Assembly (NCBI GenBank): GCA_043775055.1
Contig: JAYVSU010000068.1
Span: 1-52,052 of the forward strand
Source of the DNA: Aalborgiella sp043775055
GTDB lineage: Bacteria; Pseudomonadota; Gammaproteobacteria; Burkholderiales; Burkholderiaceae_C
Length of the DNA stretch: 52,052 nt
Reading direction: 5' to 3'
In this document: one piece after another, positions 1 through 6,182 of the stretch
Numbering within the stretch: position 1 is the first letter of the stretch
How the letters are laid out: each line of letters starts with the position of its first letter
Notes under the pieces: generated by a model
The model's database searches: none
What the model was told of the DNA's origin: nothing
Seen by the model: the letters and a program-made list of their open reading frames with translations, nothing else
Position numbers and translations under genes: made by a program

Positions 1-123
1 GCCATCGCGCACGGCGTAGGCCAAGCGGGCGCTTTTGGAGACGAGCTCTTGGCGCTCGCGGTCATTGGTCAATGGGCCCTTGGTCACGGGGCAGACCAGC
101 AGTTCAAGTAGTTTGGTGTCCAT
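1..123 (-). CDS. Trm112 family protein, 5' part only (cut by window edge)
   Basis: The reverse strand reads MDTKLLELLVCPVTKGPL and continues to the window edge, 41 codons. The LLVCP-(V)TKGPL pattern at residues 8-18 is typical of the short YcaR/Trm112 zinc-ribbon-like proteins (about 60 aa) found between lpxK and kdsB in many proteobacteria. The start ATG lies 21 bp after the lpxK stop, so it is probably the last visible gene of the exbB-exbD-lpxK operon. Its cellular role is not well defined; Trm112 in eukaryotes activates methyltransferases. The C-terminal part is outside the window. Confidence 0.85.
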   Translation of the reverse strand, partial: MDTKLLELLVCPVTKGPLTNDRERQELVSKSARLAYAVRDG

Positions 124-144
124 GGCGTGATGATAACTTTTTGT

Positions 145-1182
145 TTACGAGGAAGTCAGTAAAAAAGGTGCGAGTGCTGCATCAAAAGCTGCAAAAAACG
201 CTGCCTCAGGCTCAAACACCAGCGGCGCAGACCATGCGTCTGGACGGATTGGCCACAGCTTGATAGCGTCTTTTTCAGTGCAAATAAGGCTATAGCCGGC
301 GTATTTATTCAATAGTTCGCTATTAAAATTATAGTGATCTGGAAGTGCCAGTGTTTCAAACGTCGTCAACCCGCTTTGTTGCAGCATGCTGAAAAAAGCT
401 TCGGGTTTGGCGATGCCGGCCAAGGCCAACAAGGGTTTTTCAGACAAGCTGCCCTGCAAACTGCTCAGCGGCACACGGCTACCGTCAACTTGCACGACAT
501 CATCTGCCAAGGCGCGGTGCGCTGTGAATTGGGGTGCTGCCACATTTTTAAGCAGCTTGGGCGCTTGCCCAGTATGGAGCACGATGTTTGAGTCAGTTTG
601 AGCGCTGCTCACTGATTGACGCAATGGCCCCGCTGGTAAAAGCCAGCCATTGCCGAGGCCACGGTCGTCAAACACGATCACGCTCAGGTCATGGCGCAGC
701 GCGTGGTGCTGCAAACCGTCGTCGCTCACGATCACGTTCACACCGGGGTAGGCGGCCAGCAGGGCACTGGCAGCGTCGAACCGTTTGGCCGCAACAAAAA
801 CCGGTACTTGGCAGTTGCGGCGCATCAAAGCGGGCTCATCACCCACCAAGTCAGCGAGGCTGTCAGGTTTCACCTCTTGGCAGTTTGTACCTAAGCGACC
901 ATAACCGCGCGAGATGATGCCAGGTCGCAAACCCTGCGCCTGCATATGTTGCACCAAGGCCATCACAGTAGGTGTTTTGCCGCCACCGCCTGCAACGATA
1001 TTGCCTACGACGACGACGGGAACGGGTAAAGCCTCGGTTTTAAGAAGGCCCCAGCGGTAAAGCTGTCGGTGCAAGCCGCTTGCAGCTCCATAAACCAAAG
1101 ACAGCGGCCACAGTACGCAAGCCAAGGTGCCGCGTTGCGTCCAAGCGGCTTGCAAGGTTTGCTCTAGATTGTTGGCCATCAT
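145..1182 (-). CDS. lpxK: Tetraacyldisaccharide 4'-kinase LpxK
   Basis: Inner-membrane kinase of lipid A synthesis that phosphorylates the 4' position of the tetraacyldisaccharide using ATP. About 345 aa, normal for the family. The N-terminus carries a hydrophobic segment (LACVLWPLSLVYG), followed by the P-loop VVGNIVAGGGGKTPTV around residues 58-73, the conserved VSDDGLQH motif, and the C-terminal CTEKDAIKL motif. The start is uncertain: GTG at 1188, ATG at 1182 or ATG at 1179, none with a clear ribosome site. It follows exbD by 24 bp and precedes the Trm112 gene. A copy of the dispersed repeat (291-334) overlaps the codons for about residues 283-298 (NKYAGYS), just before the CTEKDA motif, with no obvious change in protein length. 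Confidence 0.95.
   Translation of the reverse strand: MMANNLEQTLQAAWTQRGTLACVLWPLSLVYGAASGLHRQLYRWGLLKTEALPVPVVVVGNIVAGGGGKTPTVMALVQHMQAQGLRPGIISRGYGRLGTNCQEVKPDSLADLVGDEPALMRRNCQVPVFVAAKRFDAASALLAAYPGVNVIVSDDGLQHHALRHDLSVIVFDDRGLGNGWLLPAGPLRQSVSSAQTDSNIVLHTGQAPKLLKNVAAPQFTAHRALADDVVQVDGSRVPLSSLQGSLSEKPLLALAGIAKPEAFFSMLQQSGLTTFETLALPDHYNFNSELLNKYAGYSLICTEKDAIKLWPIRPDAWSAPLVFEPEAAFFAAFDAALAPFLLTSS
291..334 (+). repeat. Dispersed repeat copy a, inside lpxK
   Basis: Contains the family core TATAGCCGGCGTATTTATTC followed by AATAGTTCGCTAT and TAAAATTATAG, one of the best-preserved copies. It lies wholly inside the lpxK coding region, on the opposite strand, where it is translated as part of FNSELLNKYAGYS. 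The leading GGCATTTTTTGGCT part seen in other copies is not recognisable here. Confidence 0.8.
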
Positions 1183-1206
1183 CTGCACAGGGATGCAGAA
1201 CCCCGT

Positions 1207-1659
1207 TCAGTTGGCCCCAGCGGCCGACTTTTGGGTGGCAAAGGTGATCTGGTTCAAGCCAGATTGTCGCGCTGCTTCCATCACGCTGATGACCGCTTGG
1301 TGGGTCGCCTGCGCATCGGCGCTGATGATGATGACGGGCTCTTTACCGGCGGTCACGTTCAAGGCTTTGCTGGCGTCTGTCAGCGCGTTAGACAAGCCGA
1401 TAACGCCGCGTTGCTCGACCGGTTTTTTGTTGATAGCGTAGCCGCCCGCACTGCTGACGCTGACGATGATCTCGTTCGGGCGGTCTTTGGCGGCTTGCGT
1501 GTCTGCCGTGGGCAGCTTCAATTGCAGTTCAGTGAACTTGCTGTAAGTGGTTGACAGCATGAGAAAAATCAACACCACCAAGAGCACGTCGATGAACGGA
1601 ATCAGGTTGATTTCTGGCTCAGTATTGGCACTGCGGTGGGAGCGGCTGCGAAAGTCCAT
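1207..1659 (-). CDS. exbD: ExbD/TolR family biopolymer transport protein
   Basis: 150 aa inner-membrane protein with one N-terminal membrane helix. The segment EINLIPFIDVLLVVLIFLML (about residues 16-35) holds the conserved membrane aspartate of the ExbD/TolR family, which takes part in proton flow; the rest is a periplasmic domain. With ExbB it forms the proton-driven motor that powers TonB- or Tol-dependent outer-membrane processes. Lies 20 bp after exbB and 24 bp before lpxK, so it is co-transcribed. TolR is an alternative name for the family, but no tolA or tolB is adjacent here (tolB lies 35 kb away), and the exbBD-lpxK arrangement is common in Burkholderiales. Confidence 0.93.
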   Translation of the reverse strand: MDFRSRSHRSANTEPEINLIPFIDVLLVVLIFLMLSTTYSKFTELQLKLPTADTQAAKDRPNEIIVSVSSAGGYAINKKPVEQRGVIGLSNALTDASKALNVTAGKEPVIIISADAQATHQAVISVMEAARQSGLNQITFATQKSAAGAN

Positions 1660-1679
1660 GGTGATTGATTTGTGGCGAT

Positions 1680-2306
1680 TTAACGTTGCGACAGGCTGAC
1701 CAAGTGGCGCGCCAAGCGCTCAGAGGACAACTCCAAGGTCAACAAATAAGCATCAACCCGCGCTCTGAAATAGCGCCAGAAAATCAACGATGGAATCGCC
1801 ACAATCAAGCCAAACGCCGTGTTGTACAGCGCCATGGAGATGCCTTGCGCCAACTGCGCTGGGTTGGCACCGCCAGAGGATGCGCCTTGCGAGCCGAAAA
1901 TCTCAATCATGCCAATGACCGTGCCCAAAAGGCCGAGCAAAGGCGCTGCCGAGGCAATGGTTGCCAACGCCGTCAAATACTTTTCTAAACGGTGCGCCAC
2001 CATACGGCCGGTTTCTTCCATGCTGGCTCGCAAATCAAGCTCGGAGCAGCGCGGGTTGATGTTCAAAGCGCGCAGGCCGCTGGCCAGTACAGCACCCAGC
2101 TCAGAGCTTTGCTCGAGTTGTTTGACCACGTCAGGCGTCGGGATGCTGTTGCGGGCCACAGTCAGCGCTTCGTCTAACAACTGTGGCGGCGCAATTTTGC
2201 TGGTTTTGAGGCTGAAGAAGCGTTCAATAATCAAAGCCAGAGCGACGATGGAGCATGCAATCAAAGGCCAAATAGGCCAGCCGGCGGCTTGGATGATGGA
2301 CAGCAA
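1680..2306 (-). CDS. exbB: MotA/TolQ/ExbB proton channel family protein
   Basis: 208 aa with three hydrophobic segments: WPLIACSIVALALIIERFF near the N-terminus and two further helices around LTALATIASAAPLLGLLGTV and LIVAIPSLIFWRYF. The APLLGLLGTVIGMI stretch is the typical ExbB/TolQ channel signature. The start is a TTG preceded by GGAG with 8 bases spacing. First gene of the minus-strand operon exbB-exbD-lpxK-Trm112 and divergent from xseA. Works as the pentameric channel of the ExbBD motor. Confidence 0.93.
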   Translation of the reverse strand: MLSIIQAAGWPIWPLIACSIVALALIIERFFSLKTSKIAPPQLLDEALTVARNSIPTPDVVKQLEQSSELGAVLASGLRALNINPRCSELDLRASMEETGRMVAHRLEKYLTALATIASAAPLLGLLGTVIGMIEIFGSQGASSGGANPAQLAQGISMALYNTAFGLIVAIPSLIFWRYFRARVDAYLLTLELSSERLARHLVSLSQR

Positions 2307-2386
2307 GGGGGGTATCTCCGTGAGGTTGACGATGAACGAATGAGTTGGCGGTCATTATCGCTTAGCTTTTTGTTATAACTTGCAAC

Positions 2387-2622
2387 GACCCCACAATAAC
2401 TGTGGACAGTGTTGTGTAAAACATTAGGCAATTCTCCTGTAAGCCGCATAGACACTGCGCTTGACTAGGATGATGAAAAATTAAGCACTCAAAATTTAAA
2501 AACAAAACTGACCCCACAATAACTGTGGACAGTGTTGTGGAAAACTATGGGCAATTCGCGCCTAAGCCGCATAAACACTAGGCTGCACTAGCGTGATGAA
2601 AATTTAAGCACTTAAAATTTAG
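2387..2622. repeat. 123-bp tandem duplication with DnaA-box-like sites
   Basis: Two direct copies with a 123-bp period start at 2387 and 2510 (both open GACCCCACAATAACTGTGGA) and stay alignable to about 2622. Each unit contains TGTGGACAG and, 7 bases later, TGTGTAAAA (unit 1) or TGTGGAAAA (unit 2), which match the DnaA-box complement TGTGGATAA at 7-8 of 9 positions. ACTGTGGACAGT is itself an inverted repeat. The repeat fills most of the 418-bp divergent gap between exbB and xseA, which holds no gene. Whether DnaA binds here is inference; no dnaA, dnaN or rpmH is nearby. Confidence 0.85.
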
Positions 2623-2693
2623 CCAAAAACTCAAAAATATTAATATAAATCAATAGCTTACAAGGCAGCATCAAACGCACTTGCTCCTCTTTT

Positions 2694-2721
2694 TTGACCC
2701 CTCAAATTGCGCTAATATAAG
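2694..2721 (+). promoter_or_regulatory. Candidate promoter of xseA
   Basis: TTGACC (2694-2699), 16-bp spacer, TATAAG (2716-2721); each hexamer has 5 of 6 consensus bases. The annotated ATG (2725) begins only 3 bases after the -10 box. Transcription from this site would therefore give either a leaderless message or one that starts translation at the next in-frame ATG (2767, residue 15). Confidence 0.5.
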
Positions 2722-2724
2722 CCT

Positions 2725-4137
2725 ATGACTGAACCGTTCTCAACAAATTCGCGAGCAGCCAACCCAATGGGTGCGCCAGCTGCAACAGCTGGGCCACGCA
2801 TCTGGCAAGTTGGCGCATTGTGCCGTGCCATTGCCGACACCCTGGATGCACGTTTTAACCCCGTGGCGGTGCAGGGCGAGATTTCAGGTTTCTCCCGCGC
2901 GTCATCTGGGCATTGTTACTTTTCACTCAAAGACAGCACCGGGCAAATCCGCTGCGCCATGTTCAAGCGTGCCGCTAGCTTGGCTGATTTTTCACCGCGT
3001 GATGGCGATTTGGTCGACGTGCGCGGCCGCATCGACGTCTACACCCCGCGCGGCGACTTGCAGTTGATTGTGGAGAGCATCAGCCAAGCGGGGCAGGGGG
3101 CGCTGTTTGAGCAGTTTTTGCGACTCAAAGCCAAGCTGGAGGCGGAGGGTTTGTTTGCCACAGAGCGTAAAAAGCCGTTGCCGTTGATGCCGCGCGGCAT
3201 TGGCATTGTCACCTCGCTGGGCGCTGCCGCTTTGCATGATGTTGTGACAGCACTGCAACGCCGCGTGCCGCACATCCCGGTGGTGATTTCTAAGGCTGCC
3301 GTGCAGGGCGCAGGTGCACCGCAAGAGTTGATAAAAGCGCTATTAAATCTATATCAAAAGAATGAGGAAATACGCCGGCTAGAGCCAAAAAATGCCTTAA
3401 AAACTGCTATTAATAATGTAGCAAGTGACTTTGTAGCTATTGATGTCATCTTGCTGGTACGTGGTGGCGGGTCGATGGAAGATTTATGGGCTTTCAACGA
3501 CGAAGCCTTGGCGCGAACCATGGCCGAAAGCCCGGTGCCCATCATCAGCGGCGTGGGGCATGAGACCGATTTCACCATCGCCGACTTTGTCGCCGACCTG
3601 CGCGCCCCCACGCCCACCGCTGCTGCCGAGCTGGTCTGCCAGCCACGTGACGCTTGGCTGGGTGCGGTCGACTTGCTGCAAGGGCGCTTGCAGGATGCGG
3701 CGCTGCGCTATGTAGATACCCAAAACCAAAGCTTAGACCGCAGTGCGCAACGGCTGGGTCGGCCTTCCATGTGGCTGGCGCGGCAGCGGCAAACTTTGCA
3801 AAGTCATGGCCAGCGCTTGCGTTATGCCGTGACCAGCCAAGTGGCGCGGCGTGAGCAGCATGTGGGGACTTTGCAAGCCAATTTTCCAAGTCAAATCAAA
3901 CAAGCCTTTCACCGTGCGGACGAGCGTTTGCAGCGGGCCGAGCGTGGCTTGGCGCTGCTCGATCCGTCCCTCGTTTTGCAACGCGGCTATGCTTGGTTGA
4001 CCGATGCCAGAGGTCTGACCGTGACGGATGCCGCCAAAACCAAGCCCGGACAGCAGCTGCACGCGACTTTGGCCAAAGGACAGTTGGATGTCATGGTATC
4101 TAAGCCAGCAGCTACAACAACGGACTCTTTGTTCTAA
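2725..4137 (+). CDS. xseA: Exodeoxyribonuclease VII large subunit
   Basis: Catalytic large subunit of exonuclease VII, which degrades single-stranded DNA to oligonucleotides together with XseB (not seen in this window). 470 aa. The N-terminal OB-fold (about residues 25-125) includes VQGEISGFSRASSGHCYFSL; the central catalytic domain contains GIGIVTSLGAAALHD, VRGGGSMEDLWAFNDE and PIISGVGHETDFTIADFVAD; the C-terminal part is helical. No ribosome site is visible before ATG 2725; ATG 2767 is an alternative. The stretch at about residues 203-234, between IKALLN and VAIDVILLV, is encoded by a copy of the dispersed repeat and appears to lengthen the protein by about 25 residues compared with E. coli XseA as I remember it. 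Confidence 0.95.
   Translation: MTEPFSTNSRAANPMGAPAATAGPRIWQVGALCRAIADTLDARFNPVAVQGEISGFSRASSGHCYFSLKDSTGQIRCAMFKRAASLADFSPRDGDLVDVRGRIDVYTPRGDLQLIVESISQAGQGALFEQFLRLKAKLEAEGLFATERKKPLPLMPRGIGIVTSLGAAALHDVVTALQRRVPHIPVVISKAAVQGAGAPQELIKALLNLYQKNEEIRRLEPKNALKTAINNVASDFVAIDVILLVRGGGSMEDLWAFNDEALARTMAESPVPIISGVGHETDFTIADFVADLRAPTPTAAAELVCQPRDAWLGAVDLLQGRLQDAALRYVDTQNQSLDRSAQRLGRPSMWLARQRQTLQSHGQRLRYAVTSQVARREQHVGTLQANFPSQIKQAFHRADERLQRAERGLALLDPSLVLQRGYAWLTDARGLTVTDAAKTKPGQQLHATLAKGQLDVMVSKPAATTTDSLF
3331..3424 (-). repeat. Dispersed repeat copy b, inserted in xseA
   Basis: Read on the minus strand this contains GGCATTTTTTGGCTCTAGCC, GGCGTATTTCC, and a GATATAGATTTAATAGCGC arm, matching the family layout. 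A second related arm, CTGCTATTAATAATGTAGCA (3404-3423), lies on the other side. The whole block is open in the xseA frame and encodes LLNLYQKNEEIRRLEP and ALKTAINNVAS. Confidence 0.75.
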
Positions 4138-4185
4138 AATCAGAGTAACCCAATTTCATTCCCCCATTTTTAACAAGGAAACACC

Positions 4186-4767
4186 ATGGAACATACCCTG
4201 CCAGCCCTGCCTTACGCGATTGACGCTTTGGCGCCAAACTATTCAAAGGAAACTTTGGAGTTTCACCACGGTAAGCACCATAACGCGTATGTGGTGAACC
4301 TCAACAACCTGCAAAAAGGGACAGAGTTTGAGAGCATGACCTTGGAAGAGATCATCAAAAAATCCAGCGGTGGTATCTACAACAACTCTGCGCAAATCTG
4401 GAACCACACCTTCTTCTGGAGCTGTATGAAGCCAGCGGGCGGCGGCGAGCCAACCGGTGCTTTGGCCGCAGCCATCAACGCCAAGTTTGGCTCATACGCT
4501 GCTTTCAAAGAAGCGTTTGTGAAGTCTGCTGTCGGTAACTTTGGTTCAGGCTGGACATGGTTGGTCAAAAAGCCAGACGGTACGGTTGATATTGTTAACA
4601 CTGGCGCAGCGGGTACACCGTTGACCACAGCCGACAAAGCGTTGATGACCGTGGACGTGTGGGAGCATGCCTATTACATCGACTACCGCAACATGCGTCC
4701 AAAGTATGTTGAGACTTTTTTAAGCAACTTGGTGAACTGGGATTTTGCTCAAGCTAACTTCGCTTAA
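4186..4767 (+). CDS. sodB: Superoxide dismutase, Fe type
   Basis: Converts superoxide to hydrogen peroxide and oxygen in the cytoplasm. 193 aa, full family length. Metal ligands are visible as His in LEFHHGKHHNAYV (near residue 27), His in NNSAQIWNHTFFW (near 74), and Asp and His in DVWEHAYYIDYRN (near 157 and 161). The composition of the AQIWNHTFFW and GSGWTWLV segments is that of the iron/cambialistic group rather than the Mn-specific one, though sequence alone does not settle the metal. AAGGAA lies 5 bases before the ATG. Located 48 bp after xseA; a stem-loop terminator follows at 4860. Confidence 0.95.
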   Translation: MEHTLPALPYAIDALAPNYSKETLEFHHGKHHNAYVVNLNNLQKGTEFESMTLEEIIKKSSGGIYNNSAQIWNHTFFWSCMKPAGGGEPTGALAAAINAKFGSYAAFKEAFVKSAVGNFGSGWTWLVKKPDGTVDIVNTGAAGTPLTTADKALMTVDVWEHAYYIDYRNMRPKYVETFLSNLVNWDFAQANFA

Positions 4768-4859
4768 ATTTCAGAATTGAAATCGCAACATGGAGGGTGC
4801 TGAAAGCACTCTTTTGAGGTCAAACGGAGAAAGTTCCATCTGACTTTGAGGTGAATTAC

Positions 4860-4896
4860 AAAAAGCTGCAGAAACTTGTTTTTTGCGGCTTTTTTT
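4860..4896. terminator. Bidirectional intrinsic terminator between sodB and the DUF192 gene
   Basis: AAAAAGC (4860-4866) pairs with GCTTTTT (4888-4894), extended through TGCA/TGCG and GAAAC/GTTTT, and ends in a T-run. The A-run on the left makes it usable from both strands, which fits the convergent genes sodB and DUF192. Confidence 0.7.
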
Positions 4897-4900
4897 CATA

Positions 4901-5353
4901 TTACTGTTGCTTAAATGGAACGCCAGAAAGTTTGAAGCCGGCTTTGATGCCGCGTTTGGCAAACCAGCCTTGATTCATTTCCAGCACGAAGCGCACTGGT
5001 TTTTTGGAGCAATGTGACGCCACGGTCTGTGGTTTCATGTCTTCCAGGTTGATGATGGTGCCATCATCCGCCACAAAAGCAGCTGTCAGCGGCAGCAGGG
5101 TGTTTTTCATCCAAAAACACTGCACACCAGCATCATCAAACACAAACAACATGCCTTCATGGGCGGGCATAGATGGGCGATTCATCAACCCGATCTGCCG
5201 TTGCTCAGGTTCCAGCGCCAGTTGTGTATCAATTTGGTGCATACCCGCAGAAATCTTGACGCGCTGTAGGTTGAGTTGCGGGCCTTCTTGCGCAGAAACC
5301 GTGTTCAGTCCCACTGAAGCGATGAAAAAAATCGAGGTGAAAAAGTGTTTCAT
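4901..5353 (-). CDS. DUF192 family exported protein
   Basis: About 150 aa with a signal peptide (MKHFFTSIFFIASVGLNTVSA) and a DUF192 domain. The family features are QRQIGLMNRPSMPAHEGMLF, the FWMKNTLLPL motif (about residues 90-99) and the closing ALEMNQGWFAKRGIKAG-type segment (here VLEMNQGWFAKRGIKAG). The function of DUF192 proteins is unknown; they are typically short periplasmic or membrane-linked proteins. The reading frame opens further upstream (to 5410), but the signal peptide and a GAGG just before the ATG at 5353 favour this start. Preceded by a terminator of the upstream transcript. Confidence 0.85.
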   Translation of the reverse strand: MKHFFTSIFFIASVGLNTVSAQEGPQLNLQRVKISAGMHQIDTQLALEPEQRQIGLMNRPSMPAHEGMLFVFDDAGVQCFWMKNTLLPLTAAFVADDGTIINLEDMKPQTVASHCSKKPVRFVLEMNQGWFAKRGIKAGFKLSGVPFKQQ

Positions 5354-5391
5354 AAGCCTCATTTTAAGTGCGTGTTTATAAAGTAACGCTG

Positions 5392-5422
5392 AAAAAAATA
5401 ATGCCCGCACAGGGCGGGCATT
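5392..5422 (-). terminator. Intrinsic terminator downstream of the Lys/Ala-rich small ORF
   Basis: A 9-bp perfect stem, AATGCCCGC (5400-5408) and GCGGGCATT (5414-5422), with a 5-base loop. On the minus strand the stem is followed by TATTTTTTT. It separates the Ala/Lys-rich genes from the DUF192 gene. Confidence 0.85.
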
Positions 5423-5455
5423 AAAAGCATAATTCCTCGACCGAAGTCGAAAAAT

Positions 5456-5512
5456 TTATTTAGCTGCTGGAGCTGGTTTTGCTTTTTTAGATTTTTTTGC
5501 TTTTTTAGCCAT
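5456..5512 (-). CDS. Candidate 18-residue Lys/Ala peptide
   Basis: The minus strand reads MAKKAKKSKKAKPAPAAK and then TAA. Composition and pattern closely match the C-terminal part of the neighbouring Ala-rich protein (KKAKKAKKASKAKAAAAPA). It sits between two intrinsic terminators (5537-5570 and 5392-5422), so it would be expressed only by read-through or from its own promoter. GAAAGA lies 6 bases before the ATG, a weak ribosome site. It may be a real micropeptide or a duplicated tail fragment of the neighbour; nothing in the sequence decides this. Confidence 0.35.
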   Translation of the reverse strand: MAKKAKKSKKAKPAPAAK

Positions 5513-5536
5513 GATAGTCTTTCGAGTAAAAATTAT

Positions 5537-5570
5537 AAAAAATGCAGTAGAAAAAGATTTCCCCTACTGC
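5537..5570 (-). terminator. Intrinsic terminator after the Ala-rich gene
   Basis: On the minus strand GCAGTAG and CTACTGC (plus-strand 5564-5570 and 5544-5550) form a 7-bp stem, extended by G-U and A-U pairs, followed by ATTTTTTA. It lies 45 bp after the stop of the Ala-rich gene. Confidence 0.65.
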
Positions 5571-5614
5571 GACCAACATCGTAGCATGACCGAGGTCAAA
5601 CTACAAAGTACTAA

Positions 5615-5935
5615 TTACTTAGCTGCTGGCTTAGCCATGTCAGCTGCTGGAGCTGCTGCGGCTTTAGCTTTAGAAGCTTTTTTAGCTTTCTTTGCTTTTT
5701 TCATTTTCTTTGCTGGAGCAGCAGCGGCAGCTGGCTTAGCTTCTTCTTTTTTCATTTCAGCAGCAGGAGCAGCAGCTTTTGCAGCAGGAGCAGCAGCGGC
5801 GGCTGGTGCAGCAGCTGGAGCGGCAGCAGCAGCAGCAGCTGGCTTAGCAGCAGCAGCTGGAGCAGCAGCGTGAGAAGCGGCGAAAGCGCCAGCAGCGAAA
5901 AGACCAGCAACCAAAGCGGCGAGTAATTTGTTCAT
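5615..5935 (-). CDS. Exported alanine/lysine-rich low-complexity protein
   Basis: 106 aa. An N-terminal signal peptide (MNKLLAALVAGLFAAGAFA) is followed by a long Ala-Pro/Ala-Lys low-complexity segment and a basic KKMKKAKKAKKASKAK segment near the end. No enzymatic motif is visible. AAGGAAAT gives a good ribosome site 6-7 bases before the ATG, and an 18-bp perfect palindrome (5948-5965) lies immediately upstream of it. Proteins of this kind occur in Comamonadaceae genomes but have no assigned function that I know of; a cell-envelope or polyanion-binding role would be speculation. Confidence 0.7.
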   Translation of the reverse strand: MNKLLAALVAGLFAAGAFAASHAAAPAAAAKPAAAAAAAPAAAPAAAAAPAAKAAAPAAEMKKEEAKPAAAAAPAKKMKKAKKAKKASKAKAAAAPAADMAKPAAK

Positions 5936-5947
5936 TTTTTGATTTCC

Positions 5948-5965
5948 TTAAATAACGTTATTTAA
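5948..5965. promoter_or_regulatory. 18-bp perfect palindrome in the leader of the Ala-rich gene
   Basis: TTAAATAACGTTATTTAA is a perfect inverted repeat with no spacer. It directly abuts the AAGGA ribosome site of the minus-strand gene. Candidate operator or mRNA hairpin that could cover the ribosome site. The rest of the gap to 6182 holds an isolated TTGACA (6020-6025) with no well-spaced -10 box, and no gene. Confidence 0.5.
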
Positions 5966-6182
5966 AATTCCTGCCAATATTCGGTAGGTGTATCCGTAAC
6001 GAAGCGTGTTTGCAAACGGTTGACAAATAAATCACAAAAATTTCAGACTAGAATGAAAGAGGACTAAAAACAGTCGGGTTTGGCTGCTAAGCAATGAAAA
6101 TTCGAGTTTTATTGCATGAAACTTACTGAATGACGCAATTTTCGGCATCTTTTCACTAAAAATAAATTCATCGCAGCCTTTC

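Noticed and set aside
2387..2622. Tandem DnaA-box-like repeat as chromosomal origin.
   Set aside because: No dnaA, dnaN, rpmH, parA or gidA gene and no AT-rich unwinding cluster typical of oriC next to it; the boxes match at only 7-8 of 9 bases.
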